Shown in pieces: positions 33,701 through 38,663 of a DNA stretch of 47,574 nt. The translations under genes and the position numbers were made by a program. Position 1 is the stretch's first letter. Each line of letters begins with the position of its first letter. Origin of the DNA: Tubulanus polymorphus (lineage: Eukaryota > Nemertea > Palaeonemertea > Tubulaniformes > Tubulanidae); contig NW_027437485.1 of assembly GCF_964204645.1 (NCBI RefSeq), positions 1 to 47,574 of the forward strand, given 5' to 3'. Below the pieces are notes generated by a model. The model was not told where the DNA came from, searched no databases, and saw only the letters and a program-made list of their open reading frames with translations.

Positions 33701-35904
33701 TTTGATATTTGTGAATACATCACATTCGAAAGTGAATTTTACACAATATTCTATTTAGATGGCATATGCTCTTTAAAGACTTTAAGACTTAAGCTTTGAT
33801 CAATTACCTTGATCTTGCGTAGTCAACCCCCTATATACAGCCCTCCCATTTACCGCCACCCCCAGCGTATATCAGGGGGTTGACTATTTGTATCCCCCAA
33901 GGGCCTATCAGAATACGAAAAGTTGGGTCAATCAGACTCACGATGTCCGTCCTGTGACCTTTCTTGTGGCCAAAATGTTTGAGTCCTGTAGCTTCCTACT
34001 GGTCTGCCATTTTTCATTGAAATTTGTGATGGGTATTCTGTGGAAAGGTATCTTCAATACATGAGACCGGTATATTTGATCAGCCAATAATCACGCAATT
34101 GGTGGCCATCATAGTGATATCAGTACTCATTCATTCGTGGAAAAGTTTTTTGAAGAAAATATCAACAGGTTTCAACTTATAATCTTGATACTTGATTATT
34201 ATTAGCACAGTCACACATGGAATTGGAATCACCCAATTCTTTGTTCTTGCCACCAGGGGAGTTAAATATTGAATAATATACAATTTTCTATGTCATTGAT
34301 TTTGGTATATGGTCACCAGGGGTGTTGAATAGTACAATAACTTAGTATTTCCACATTATATTGATACCTAAGACTAAAAAAATGATACCTTGTTTCACCG
34401 CTTTCTCTACCCACCAAATTGACCGCCGCGTTGGTGACATTAACAGCCTAGAGGCCGCAATTGTTGACCGATTGTTTTCAAACTTGGTACACAAGTAGGA
34501 TATCACTTTGGCCAGAACCCAATTTAAAATTGGCCGACATGAAAAACGCCTAGAAGGCCACAATTGGTGACCGATTGTTTTCAAACTTGGTACACAAGTA
34601 GGGTATCACTTGGCCCCGATTCCTATTTAAAATTGGGTCAATTCGATTCAAATAATGGCCACCAGGGGGCCGACATGATACTTTACGTCAATAGCCTAGA
34701 GGCCACAATTGTTGACCGATTAAAATTATGGCCATCAGGGGAAAACAGCTTATAGGCTGCAACTGTTGATAAATTATTTACACTTTGTACACATGTTCTC
34801 TAATATCATTCTTATAGAAATAATTGTGGCCATGATATTTCTAACCCATTTACCACAAACCCTGTAACTTCACGTGGCGGTGAATTTCAGGCCGGAGGCA
34901 TTTGAGGCTTTGCCTCATTCTAGTTTTAATTAATTTGAAACTCTGATTTTTTAAATTCTGCACCCGGCAGGCAGGATTTTATTTTCTTCAAAAACCTTAG
35001 ATTACCAGCGATCTCTTTGCCCAGTGTGCCCCCTGCTTTGAGTCTTTTCTTTATGGAGCGAGGATTCTGTGGATTAGTGCGTATGTCGCTGTGATGAATT
35101 TCTCCCAATTCATGTACAATACCAAAATAATAAATATCAGCTTCAAATTAAGTTTTATATTCACCCGGCAGGCCAGATTTTATTTTTGAGTTAAATCCAC
35201 ACAGTTGAATATTAGCAAAACATATTATATGGGTACCTAGGCATAGTTTGCTCACAATCAATTGCAAAAATTGTAGCTCCTGACATTTTCTATGATAGTG
35301 GCGAGTTTCATTGGTTTTTGTATATGGTCACCAGGGGCGTTGAATGTTGAAATTGTTAGATTGTTGAGCATATGAAACCACTTCGCAAGTGGGCGTGCAG
35401 TCCCTGGACCCCTAGTGTAACATGGCGGAATGAGGAAATTTAAACTGATATAAGCAAGTTTATACAAACCGATTTCAAACAAATGCGCCTAGCATTTTTG
35501 GTGTTGAGAAGATCATCAGTAGCGATGGCATGATGCACAAAACATGGTCTTTAAATATTTTCGACATAGTAATGAAAGATTCTGATGATAATATGTCTCG
35601 GGACAATGATGTATTCGCATACCTGAACATATCTTTTTTTCTATTCCATATTTAGCATTTGCCAGATGTCTTTTCTGGTATTCGCCTCTACATTCCTAAA
35701 ACTATGTCTGAATACGATAAATTACGTCGGTATGTGATAGCCTTCGATGGAACGGTAGTCGACGATTTTAACGCTTCAACCTGTACACACATCGTGATGG
35801 TAAATGGACAGATGCCGGATAATGTTGAGAATATCCCACAAGTTACTGAAAAATGGCTCTGGGATTGTATTCACAATAAGAAGATCATTCCTTTTATCAA
35901 ATGA
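3189..35904 (+). CDS. LIG3: DNA ligase III, 20 coding exons (gene-level entry)
   Basis: ATP-dependent DNA ligase that seals nicks in single-strand-break and base-excision repair, normally with XRCC1, and is the mitochondrial DNA ligase in animals. Twenty exons (listed separately) join with compatible phases at GT-AG sites to 2985 nt, 994 residues plus stop. Order: mitochondrial leader 1-78; PARP-type zinc finger with C96, C99, H130, C133; basic linker about 174-203; DNA-binding domain about 204-455; nucleotidyltransferase with catalytic K481 in EIKYDGER (motif I), E533 in motif III, EGLVLKD at 628-634 (motif IV) and WLKVKK at 646-651 (motif V); OB-fold to about 805; Ser/Pro linker; PBZ finger with C882, C888, H895, H901; BRCT 913-994. 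The length is close to human LIG3 alpha. Everything except the PBZ finger is collinear with the vertebrate protein. No 5' untranslated exon or promoter could be identified. Confidence 0.95.
4276..4365 (+). CDS. LIG3: LIG3 exon 2: basic linker
   Basis: The acceptor ctcag ends at 4275 and the donor GTAAGT starts at 4366. Phase 1 on both sides keeps the frame. It encodes [19 protein letters not shown] and a further Lys/Thr/Pro-rich tract, matching the linker after the zinc finger in LIG3. It is rich in KKK/KSK and may act in nuclear import. Confidence 0.85.
4994..5350. repeat. MITE-like segment with (ctcc)ttgaa motifs
   Basis: Left part cctaagactccttgaaaaca; the right end is the complement of ctcctacagatcagtcattc followed by cagaattc. 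That end resembles the end of the TIR element at 39927, so this may be a relative. Inside, ataactaggcctaaaac (about 5132-5149) and its complement (about 5173-5191) form a hairpin with a short loop. All within LIG3 intron 2. Confidence 0.4.
5372..5995 (+). repeat. F1 interspersed repeat, near-complete copy
   Basis: It starts ttttagcccacttgggactt, passes through agacggaatccagttatttt, tctaccctagacacatctt, aagatggccgactggcagcc and tggtcaccaaggggcgttg, and ends near ttggattgttgagcatttgg. It has no reading frame of note. It is the first of at least ten F1 pieces and lies in LIG3 intron 2. Confidence 0.8.
6263..6567 (+). CDS. LIG3: LIG3 exon 3: start of the DNA-binding domain
   Basis: The acceptor ttctattcag ends at 6262 and the donor GTTGGT follows 6567; phase is 1 in and 0 out. 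It encodes the conserved start of the DNA-binding domain, including [37 protein letters not shown] and KQLVKLFSQ, which align with the matching human LIG3 stretches. Confidence 0.92.
6611..6905 (+). repeat. F1 repeat, truncated copy
   Basis: Starts tttttagcccacttgggatg and contains the aattgggtcgatctaaaaac block and a gatggctgtcttgtgacctt block, then ends. Diverged from the 5372 copy. LIG3 intron 3. Confidence 0.7.
7169..7300 (+). CDS. LIG3: LIG3 exon 4: DNA-binding domain
   Basis: The acceptor ctcttcag ends at 7168 and the donor GTAGGT starts at 7301; 44 codons in phase 0. It encodes [18 protein letters not shown] and [12 protein letters not shown], corresponding to the LIG3 segment that ends with the LxIQ(E/D) element. 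The preceding intron carries a truncated F1 repeat. Confidence 0.92.
7388..7467 (+). CDS. LIG3: LIG3 exon 5: DNA-binding domain
   Basis: The acceptor gccacag ends at 7387 and the donor GTATGA follows 7467; phase 0 in, 2 out. It encodes [18 protein letters not shown] and a short helix, matching human LIG3 (LSKLTKEDEQQ). Confidence 0.9.
8126..8203 (+). CDS. LIG3: LIG3 exon 6: DNA-binding domain
   Basis: The acceptor cattgtag ends at 8125 and the donor GTAAGT follows 8203. It encodes [20 protein letters not shown] and AGAKHI across the splice, nearly identical to the human sequence. Phase 2 in, 2 out. Confidence 0.93.
8709..8877 (+). CDS. LIG3: LIG3 exon 7: end of DNA-binding domain into the catalytic core
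   Basis: The acceptor aatttcag ends at 8708 and the donor GTTAGT follows 8877; phase 0 out. It encodes [19 protein letters not shown] and ends [11 protein letters not shown], the conserved lead-in to the nucleotidyltransferase domain. Confidence 0.93.
10124..10279 (+). CDS. LIG3: LIG3 exon 8: nucleotidyltransferase motif I with catalytic Lys
   Basis: The acceptor ttcatag ends at 10123 and the donor GTAAGT follows 10279; 52 codons in phase 0. It carries motif [17 protein letters not shown]. The Lys (K481 from the mitochondrial start, 403 from the nuclear start) is the residue that takes AMP in this family. SYFSRSL-type motif Ia follows as [13 protein letters not shown]. Confidence 0.96.
11797..12401. 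mobile_element. 605-bp non-autonomous DNA transposon with 9-bp target duplication
   Basis: Flanked by gttaaatac on both sides (11788-11796 and 12402-12410). The related copy near 40334-40342 has a single gtatttaac and no insert, so it shows the empty site. The ends carry inverted ggtaaaaatcccc motifs, two or three per end. A 9-bp duplication suits Mutator-like elements, but this is a guess. It is A/T-rich and non-coding inside. Confidence 0.8.
12600..12878. mobile_element. 279-bp TIR element (CAGRGCCGTC ends)
   Basis: The left end cagagccgtcggaa and the complement of the right end, cagggccgtcagaa, form a terminal inverted repeat. Flanking gactt is repeated on both sides (12595-12599, 12879-12883). 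It is absent from the matching position of the inverted copy near 40145. CAGGG-type ends suggest hAT. Inside are gccgccccTgccgcccc-like G/C tracts. Confidence 0.7.
14305..14640 (+). repeat. F1 repeat, truncated and diverged copy
   Basis: Contains gggctattgcattcactttt, cagaatccagtcacttagtt, gacacgtcttcagcccaaaa, tggccaactggcaaacattg and a gtatcccccagggacc end. LIG3 intron 8, just before exon 9. Confidence 0.7.
14823..14954 (+). CDS. LIG3: LIG3 exon 9: nucleotidyltransferase motif III
   Basis: The acceptor tcttttgtag ends at 14822 and the donor GTAAGT follows 14954; 44 codons in phase 0. It encodes [20 protein letters not shown] and [20 protein letters not shown]. The Glu of DAEVLL (E533) is the motif III acid. 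The intron before it (10280-14822) carries the triple-nested repeat. Confidence 0.95.
15096..15175 (+). CDS. LIG3: LIG3 exon 10: nucleotidyltransferase motif IIIa
   Basis: The acceptor tttttcag ends at 15095 and the donor GTAAGT follows 15175; phase 0 in, 2 out. It encodes [20 protein letters not shown], the motif IIIa strand. The next intron (15176-20965) is swollen by a DIRS-like retrotransposon. Confidence 0.94.
15361..15385 (+). repeat. F1 repeat, start only
   Basis: Tttttagcccacttgggact then loss of similarity; a 25-bp stub. Confidence 0.5.
15784..15861 (+). repeat. DIRS inverted terminal repeat, left arm
   Basis: Identical over 78 bp to the reverse complement of 20654-20731 (begins taaatttggattgatcgcca). 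Confidence 0.9.
16071..17090 (+). pseudogene. DIRS Gag-like ORF remains
   Basis: An ATG at 16071 opens [18 protein letters not shown] and meets a TGA after about 20 codons. Reading on in the same frame gives a Cys-rich stretch ([26 protein letters not shown]) like the small Cys cluster at the start of DIRS Gag-type proteins, then another stop. From 16722 an open 122-codon frame is rich in Ser, Arg, Lys and Gln and ends [14 protein letters not shown], suggesting a nucleic-acid-binding Gag tail. Gag identity is inferred from position and composition. Confidence 0.55.
17278..18940 (+). pseudogene. DIRS reverse transcriptase / RNase H, frameshifted
   Basis: The first RT blocks are in one frame (17278-17550): [28 protein letters not shown], and the catalytic-Asp block [10 protein letters not shown]. 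Near 17505 the frame shifts and the rest continues in the frame open from 17112: [37 protein letters not shown], the Y-x-DD box YHDDWLIV, and FTYLGMDFD. RNase H follows with [25 protein letters not shown] and [12 protein letters not shown], supplying Asp, Glu and Asp. Another shift near 18470-18520 leads into the post-RNase H segment ([27 protein letters not shown]), also typical of DIRS Pol. Translation as one protein is impossible. Confidence 0.85.
18940..20242 (+). pseudogene. DIRS tyrosine recombinase, disrupted by an internal duplication
   Basis: The N-terminal part reads [20 protein letters not shown], then [10 protein letters not shown]; after a break, [20 protein letters not shown] and [19 protein letters not shown]. 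The first catalytic Arg block is [12 protein letters not shown]. The C-terminal part from 19958 has the His-x-x-Arg box [14 protein letters not shown] and the candidate nucleophile Tyr in [15 protein letters not shown] segment of about 251 bp (19232-19482) is repeated directly at 19483-19736, so the Arg block is present twice and the frame is broken. Stops also fall near 19160 and 19903. Confidence 0.85.
19232..19736 (+). repeat. Tandem duplication inside the DIRS recombinase
   Basis: The first unit starts tgttgcagggatttttattt at 19232 and the second starts with the same bases at 19483. They stay nearly identical to about 19736, with a few substitutions and 3-bp indels. Confidence 0.92.
20498..20595. 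repeat. DIRS internal complementary region / hairpin
   Basis: The first part (20498-20551) is the reverse complement, with differences, of 15723-15773 at the left edge. It also forms a hairpin: accataggaaagggtacagt at 20504 pairs with acttaccctttcctatggt ending at 20595. This is the arrangement known for DIRS1-type elements. Confidence 0.75.
20654..20731 (-). repeat. DIRS inverted terminal repeat, right arm
   Basis: Perfect reverse complement of 15784-15861. Beyond 20731 similarity with the left flank fades, so the right end of the element is near here. Confidence 0.9.
20966..21053 (+). CDS. LIG3: LIG3 exon 11: nucleotidyltransferase domain
   Basis: The acceptor caatttccag ends at 20965 and the donor GTAAGT follows 21053. 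One base completes the split codon, then 29 codons. It encodes [20 protein letters not shown] and [10 protein letters not shown], aligning with human [20 protein letters not shown]. It sits about 230 bp past the DIRS insertion and is too short to show as an independent reading frame. Confidence 0.92.
22225..22302 (+). CDS. LIG3: LIG3 exon 12: nucleotidyltransferase motif IV
   Basis: The acceptor tctatctag ends at 22224 and the donor GTGGGT follows 22302; 26 codons in phase 0. It encodes [20 protein letters not shown] and EGLVLKDIN, where EGLVLKD is motif IV. Confidence 0.93.
22466..22589 (+). CDS. LIG3: LIG3 exon 13: motif V and start of the OB-fold
   Basis: The acceptor ggtaatag ends at 22465 and the donor GTAAGA follows 22589; phase 0 in, 1 out. 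It encodes [18 protein letters not shown] (motif V) and [20 protein letters not shown], the entry to the OB-fold. Confidence 0.95.
22910..23052 (+). CDS. LIG3: LIG3 exon 14: OB-fold
   Basis: The acceptor gatatag ends at 22909 and the donor GTATAC follows 23052; phase 1 in, 0 out. It encodes [20 protein letters not shown] and [18 protein letters not shown], matching human LIG3 (MMSIFLMGCYDPGSQKWCTVTK). Confidence 0.94.
23253..23327 (+). CDS. LIG3: LIG3 exon 15: OB-fold
   Basis: The acceptor caatttcag ends at 23252 and the donor GTAAGC follows 23327; 25 codons in phase 0. It encodes [20 protein letters not shown], aligning with human SKIPSWLKVNKIYYPDFIV. Confidence 0.9.
23695..23882 (+). repeat. 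F1 repeat, internal fragment
   Basis: Gtttatacatgtatctacca, aactggcccaataagattca, ccaaaatcagcactttgaag and tgtatccccctag follow the order of the F1 middle; both ends are missing. LIG3 intron 15. Confidence 0.7.
24353..24499 (+). CDS. LIG3: LIG3 exon 16: motif VI region of the OB-fold
   Basis: The acceptor tttatag ends at 24352 and the donor GTAAGT follows 24499; 49 codons in phase 0. It encodes [37 protein letters not shown] and [16 protein letters not shown] is the conserved C-terminal ligase motif. Confidence 0.95.
24735..24831 (+). CDS. LIG3: LIG3 exon 17: end of catalytic core and basic linker
   Basis: The acceptor ttttttag ends at 24734 and the donor GTAAGC follows 24831; phase 0 in, 1 out. 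It encodes [14 protein letters not shown] followed by a lysine-rich tract ([16 protein letters not shown]). The next intron is over 5 kb because of a piggyBac-like insertion. Confidence 0.88.
24901..27585. mobile_element. piggyBac-like non-autonomous element, 2.7 kb
   Basis: Flanked by TTAA on both sides (24897-24900 and 27586-27589), the strict target of piggyBac transposases. The left end cacgttcgctgccgc and the complement of the right end, catgttcgctgccac, match at 13 of 15 positions. About 2.7 kb inside shows no transposase; the frames seen are short. It fills most of LIG3 intron 17. The family call rests on TTAA and the short terminal repeats. Confidence 0.55.
27850..27925 (+). repeat. 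F1 repeat, diverged start
   Basis: Caacttggggcataagtcgc followed by tgcaggctattacatt and a ggtttatacag stub looks like a decayed F1 start. Confidence 0.4.
27926..29808. other. LIG3 intron 17, right part: no gene recognised
   Basis: About 1.9 kb between the piggyBac-like element and the next F1 piece. The only frames are short and unlike any family I know. A short direct repeat of cataaaaccagc is seen near 28888-28950. Confidence 0.5.
29809..29935 (+). repeat. F1 repeat, fragment next to exon 18
   Basis: Tttactgtacatgtatctac followed by cctaaacgcagcccaaaaac and tggcctgat matches the F1 middle, then a diverged tail ending about 45 bp before the exon 18 acceptor. Confidence 0.55.
29981..30087 (+). 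CDS. LIG3: LIG3 exon 18: Ser/Pro-rich linker
   Basis: The acceptor taaattgcag ends at 29980 and the donor GTAAGC follows 30087; phase 1 in, 0 out. It encodes a low-complexity Ser/Pro tract ([18 protein letters not shown]) with several SP sites that proline-directed kinases could use (inference). The call rests on clean splice sites and matching phases rather than on sequence conservation. Confidence 0.75.
30192..30313 (+). repeat. Penelope-like element, left inverted arm
   Basis: Exact reverse complement of 31646-31767 over 122 bp. Just outside it, tatttgaaccgtaagatgttcat partly echoes the arm start. Confidence 0.95.
30318..31718 (+). CDS. Penelope-like reverse transcriptase with GIY-YIG endonuclease (truncated)
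   Basis: 466 codons with no internal stop. RT motif A is [17 protein letters not shown] (residues about 19-35); the motif B-like block is [20 protein letters not shown]; motif C is [10 protein letters not shown]. Then FLDTLSVV, and a C-terminal GIY-YIG-type domain with [19 protein letters not shown] and RARFGEHRR, linking it to the endonuclease-bearing Penelope branch. Full Penelope proteins are roughly 800 residues, so the N-terminal RT part is missing, cut at the left inverted arm. The stop at 31716-31718 lies inside the right arm, so the last ~24 codons overlap the terminal repeat. The ATG at 30318 is probably an accident of truncation. Confidence 0.88.
   Translation: MFAAEVQHLKLEEDEELRSYDVCALFTSVPVDKALEVITTRLRNDNTLKDRTPLSPEEIISLLFLCLKCTYFLFNGDYYLQVHGAAMVSPVSPIVCNLYMEEFEEFALRTALHPPRWWKRYLDDTYTVLKKQYAEEFSTHLNQVDDDIKWTSEAESVNVLPSIDDGGDSRTERSIVFLDTLSVVNSDHTIRTRVYRKDTHTDQYLNFNSNHPLEHKKGVVRTLNHRAESVVSDPVDKLEEVNHVKKALSFNDYPTWIMSRNPCKPANNTKEATQSERRKVAPVVIPYIKGTSEQLRRVMKRYGVPVFFKPMNSLRQILVRPKDKLDKSRVVSPVYHIKCEQCSDSYVGETERSLRARFGEHRRPSSVTSEVSKHLHVDQPGHTVDIDNVRILGVEPRWFERGVRTLHSSLNKDGGRFHLPAIWNNVLSHSREGGTHIADSRGKTGIPDDVSSDIISVIKPVETGES
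31646..31767 (-). repeat. Penelope-like element, right inverted arm
   Basis: Exact reverse complement of 30192-30313. It contains the end of the RT/GIY-YIG frame and a hairpin followed by GAAA (see the ribozyme candidate). Confidence 0.95.
31686..31717 (+). ncRNA. Hammerhead-like ribozyme core candidate
   Basis: Reading 5' to 3': GTGATCA (31686-31692), A, a 6-bp stem GCCTGT/ACAGGC with loop AGAA, GAAA (31710-31713), GC, then TA at the expected cleavage position. Penelope-like terminal repeats are known to carry hammerhead motifs with a very short helix III in this layout. The canonical first core is CTGATGA; here its C and second G are swapped (G...C), which would keep the C3-G8 pair. Stem I looks very short, about 2 bp by eye. 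The left arm holds the same sequence on the minus strand. Tentative. Confidence 0.35.
32176..32310 (+). CDS. LIG3: LIG3 exon 19: PBZ poly(ADP-ribose)-binding zinc finger
   Basis: The acceptor ttcaacag ends at 32175 and the donor GTATGT follows 32310; 45 codons in phase 0, joining both neighbours in frame. Residues 882-902 fit the APLF/CHFR-type PBZ finger: C882-x5-C888-x6-H895-x5-H901 with the family residues K-Y-G after the first Cys, Tyr after the second, Asn three before the first His, Phe two before the last His, and Pro after it. The usual Arg after C-Y is Gln here. PBZ fingers bind poly(ADP-ribose), so this may recruit the ligase to PARP-marked breaks (inference). Splicing into LIG3 rather than a separate gene is inferred from strand, position and phase. 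Confidence 0.85.
32460..32600 (+). repeat. Dispersed repeat, copy 2
   Basis: Shares gatcagcagaaag, ctcgtgcttgtcgaccag, gcggtcctttg and aaatctgaatc in order with 2565-2750. It lies in the last LIG3 intron. Confidence 0.45.
33316..33771. mobile_element. ~455-bp MITE inside F1
   Basis: Flanked by tttaaag on both sides (33309-33315, 33772-33778). The left end ggcaaatgccatc and the complement of the right end, gagcatatgccatc, form an inverted repeat. The surrounding F1 sequence resumes in register after it. Class uncertain; hAT-like is possible. Confidence 0.65.
33822..33884. mobile_element. 63-bp TA-flanked miniature element inside F1
   Basis: Gtcaaccccctatata at the left and its near complement tatatcagggggttgac at the right, with TA at both borders. 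It interrupts F1 just before tttgtatcccccaaggg. It shares cctcccatttaccgcca with the pogo-like MITEs at 36084 and 36801. Confidence 0.7.
35656..35904 (+). CDS. LIG3: LIG3 exon 20: C-terminal BRCT domain and stop
   Basis: The acceptor atatttag ends at 35655 and the TGA is at 35902-35904; 82 codons. It encodes [40 protein letters not shown] and the BRCT Trp in TEKWLWDCI, aligning with the BRCT of human LIG3 alpha, which pairs with XRCC1. This indicates an alpha-type isoform. Confidence 0.95.
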   Translation, partial: HLPDVFSGIRLYIPKTMSEYDKLRRYVIAFDGTVVDDFNASTCTHIVMVNGQMPDNVENIPQVTEKWLWDCIHNKKIIPFIK

Positions 35905-36083
35905 ATTAATTTTCCACATGTACTTAAAGAGCCTACAAACAACTGTTAATTATGGACATATTAATATTGTTCTTCTTTCTATTCATTATGCTCATTAGGG
36001 GCCTAAGACAACTGCCTCCTATTTTTCAATGCCTTGTCAAGTTTGTAGTTCATTTGCCAAATCAAAGGAAATGAGAATTAATG

Positions 36084-36233
36084 TACAGTCAACCACCGAC
36101 ATACCACCCACATAGGTGCAGAATGATTTTGGCGGTATATCGGGGGTCTTTAACTATATATTTGTATAGAGACGTACATTGAGAAAACCTGGCGGCGATA
36201 TATTGGAGGGCAGTATATCTGGGGTTGACTGCA
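36084..36233. mobile_element. pogo/Tigger-like MITE, copy 1
   Basis: Starts TA-cagtcaacc and ends ggttgactg-ca. The ~150 bp are closely similar to 36801-36965 (shared taggtgcaga[a/a]tgatt-like and gagaaaacctggcgg blocks). CAGT ends with TA borders suit Tc1/mariner-pogo elements. It lies in the probable LIG3 3' UTR. Confidence 0.7.
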
Positions 36234-36251
36234 CATATTTTACTTTCCAGC

Positions 36252-36257
36252 AATAAA
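36252..36257 (+). promoter_or_regulatory. Possible LIG3 poly(A) signal
   Basis: This is the first AATAAA on the + strand after the LIG3 stop, about 350 nt downstream. If used, the 3' UTR would contain the pogo-like MITE at 36084-36233. It rests on one hexamer. Confidence 0.35.
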
Positions 36258-36800
36258 TAGCTATGATAAATTAGATTTCTTGATTATTTTATTGGAATTA
36301 GTTATGGTATAATCGTACTTAAGTAGATCAGGGTACATTTTCATTGAAAAGATTAAGTTTGAGGTGTTGTCCTCATTGAAAACATGAAGTAATCAACAGC
36401 AACTAAGGCTTAAAAAAAATTTAAACCTTGTTTCTCACTTCTGCTGAGTTGACGTGGTCAGCCGCTCATCTTACTGTGTACATTGCTTTTAAAAAATCAT
36501 GACCAAGCTAGCCACGACTGACCAAACAGCTATAGAAATGAACTGATTTCTAATTTTATTGCAGTTTGCAGAAGTGACACGGCCGTTGTCGTGGAGTTAG
36601 TATAGAGATGGTGTGAATTATCAAAATAAAACAAATATTCATTCATTAATAAAAATAGGGGACAATTATCTTGATACTGCTCTTGATACTTAGTGGTATA
36701 TTGAGTTATTTTAATTTTATACTTTTGCAAGATTCAAATGTTGACATCATCTAACTGAAATGTTTGACTCTATAATTAGTCAATTAGCGATAGTTGAAAG

Positions 36801-36965
36801 TACAGTCAACCAACCAATATACCGCCCACATCGGTGCAGAACGATTATTGCGGTATAGAGAGTATGGCAGTATATTGGGGGCGTTTTACTATGTATTTGT
36901 ATTGAGATGAACATTGAGAAAACCTGGCGGTAAAATGGGAGGGCGGTATATCGAGGTTCACTGTA
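36801..36965. mobile_element. pogo/Tigger-like MITE, copy 2
   Basis: TA-cagtcaacc at the left, ggttcactg-TA at the right, TA on both sides. Internal gcggtatagagag and ttgagaaaacctggcggtaa align with copy 1. Non-coding. Confidence 0.75.
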
Positions 36966-38234
36966 CTTACCTTGTGTACATGAAAATTCGTAATTGTTTC
37001 ACAGAACACTAAACAAAGTTAGACATTAAATATGGTTTTCACTAGATTATTGTAACACTTAATTCATAATTTATGCATAATCCTTAGAAGTCATCTAAAA
37101 TCTAAGGCCAAGTCCACAACAATATAGAACCTTCTCTAATAATCCCCTAGATGAGAACTTCACCAAGGGACGGGGTGATCTACTTGAATAGAATGTTGAT
37201 ATTTTGAGAGGGCCTCTTGATTAACTATTCCGCTTGGGACTATATTAACCATATTTTGTCTTGTACACTTCATGATTTCTACCATTGCTGATGATATGTA
37301 AGTGTTAGTTTGCAAGGAATGTTTTAAATGTACAGTTTGAAATTAATTTCTATGTAAATGCAAATGGCTTATGACATGCGTTCTGTACATTGATGAAAAT
37401 CTATTGCAATATATCACTGCTCACATTGTAACCTTTTCAATTTTGTCTATTTTTGGAAAGCCATATGTGGCATTGACTTTTCTTCCAGCATGTTCCTGCA
37501 TTAGACGTCGACCTAAATAAAGCCCAATAAATTGGTCGTTTTTTGAGCAACTTGGACTTTCCTGGCGGGCTATTGACAAATACATTTTCTCGAGATGGAA
37601 TTTCTCGTTGGCACTACTCAGAATAAATTGAAACCTAAATCAGCCATGTTTCATCTAACTTGCTATGCATTATTTCATTTACTACGCGCCCACACGCATA
37701 ACTTGAAATGCAACATCCTCATCATATGTTGGATATAAGACCTCGCCTTTTTATTGCAAATTTACTAAAACATGGCAGATTTCGGTTCCAATTTTTGGTA
37801 ACACCATTACGTATTGCATTCACTCTTTATCCATCGATGGAAGTTTTGAAGGTGCTTCAATCGATTATCTTGATATATCAGCTGATCAGTGCTGTTCAAA
37901 TGCAGCACTGCGAGTGGCAGTAGAACAGGCGGGTGTTGGGAATATCAGAAATCCATTCCAAATCTTCAAGAAGATAAAGAAAAATTAGTTCTTCAAGACT
38001 GATTGGGGATTGGCAACCAAGTTCAAGTTCAAAGAATGTTGCCTTATATAGGTGTGCGGTCTGCATCATTCATTGTCAAAGACAAACATCAGCCGACAAG
38101 ACAGGTTGTAGATCGCAACCACTGTCATGCTGAATGAATATTATATTGAACGCAACCTTAGTGACGAAGAGCCGGTATTACACCAATGAGGCAGAATGAC
38201 CGCAAGAAAGACACGCCTATTAGTCAGAATGAAA
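36966..38234. other. Region between the MITEs and the CCDC115 3' end, no gene recognised
   Basis: Short frames only. Stretches near 37540-37600 (gagcaacttggactttcctg, gcgggctattg) and 37800-37870 look like strongly decayed F1. Confidence 0.5.
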
Positions 38235-38240
38235 TTTATT
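38235..38240 (-). promoter_or_regulatory. Possible CCDC115 poly(A) signal
   Basis: TTTATT on the + strand (AATAAA on the coding strand), about 425 nt past the CCDC115 stop. It is the nearest canonical hexamer I found. Confidence 0.35.
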
Positions 38241-38663
38241 ATGTACAATGTACTACAACAGTACTCGATATCGGTCCAGCATTGTTTTGCAAATTGGTAC
38301 GGCCAACGGCATAATTCACACAATTTTTTTTATCAAGATCACTACTGGTAGACCTACGCGAATTATAAATTTCAAAAGGCCAAATATTTTCCAATTAATT
38401 TTGCCCTACTTATTTTAGTAGATAACACATACCGTTACGAGGATAAATATTGCCAACAGTTCCTGCAGTTTCACTTATAACCAGAATGATTCTAGAAATA
38501 ATGTATCGGCCATAGAAACACAACAGAAGCAACTTTACATTTTCAATATTCCCTGCACTATATTTACAGTTGTCGACACGTTACTTAGCAACTAGTCAAC
38601 CGATCATCTGACTCATATAAAGGCCATAACCCTGCTAAAAATAACTATGGTGATGATCCTTTG

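Larger units (their letters stand above)
33028..35425 (+). repeat. F1 repeat, large composite copy with insertions and local amplification
   Basis: The start is cttagcccactagggactta and the end ggcgtgcagtccctggaccc followed by ctag. Two elements are inserted (33316-33771 and 33822-33884). Near 34420-34760 a unit containing gaccgattgttttcaaactt and ggtacacaagtagg is repeated two to three times, which other F1 copies do not show. LIG3 intron 19. Confidence 0.7.
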
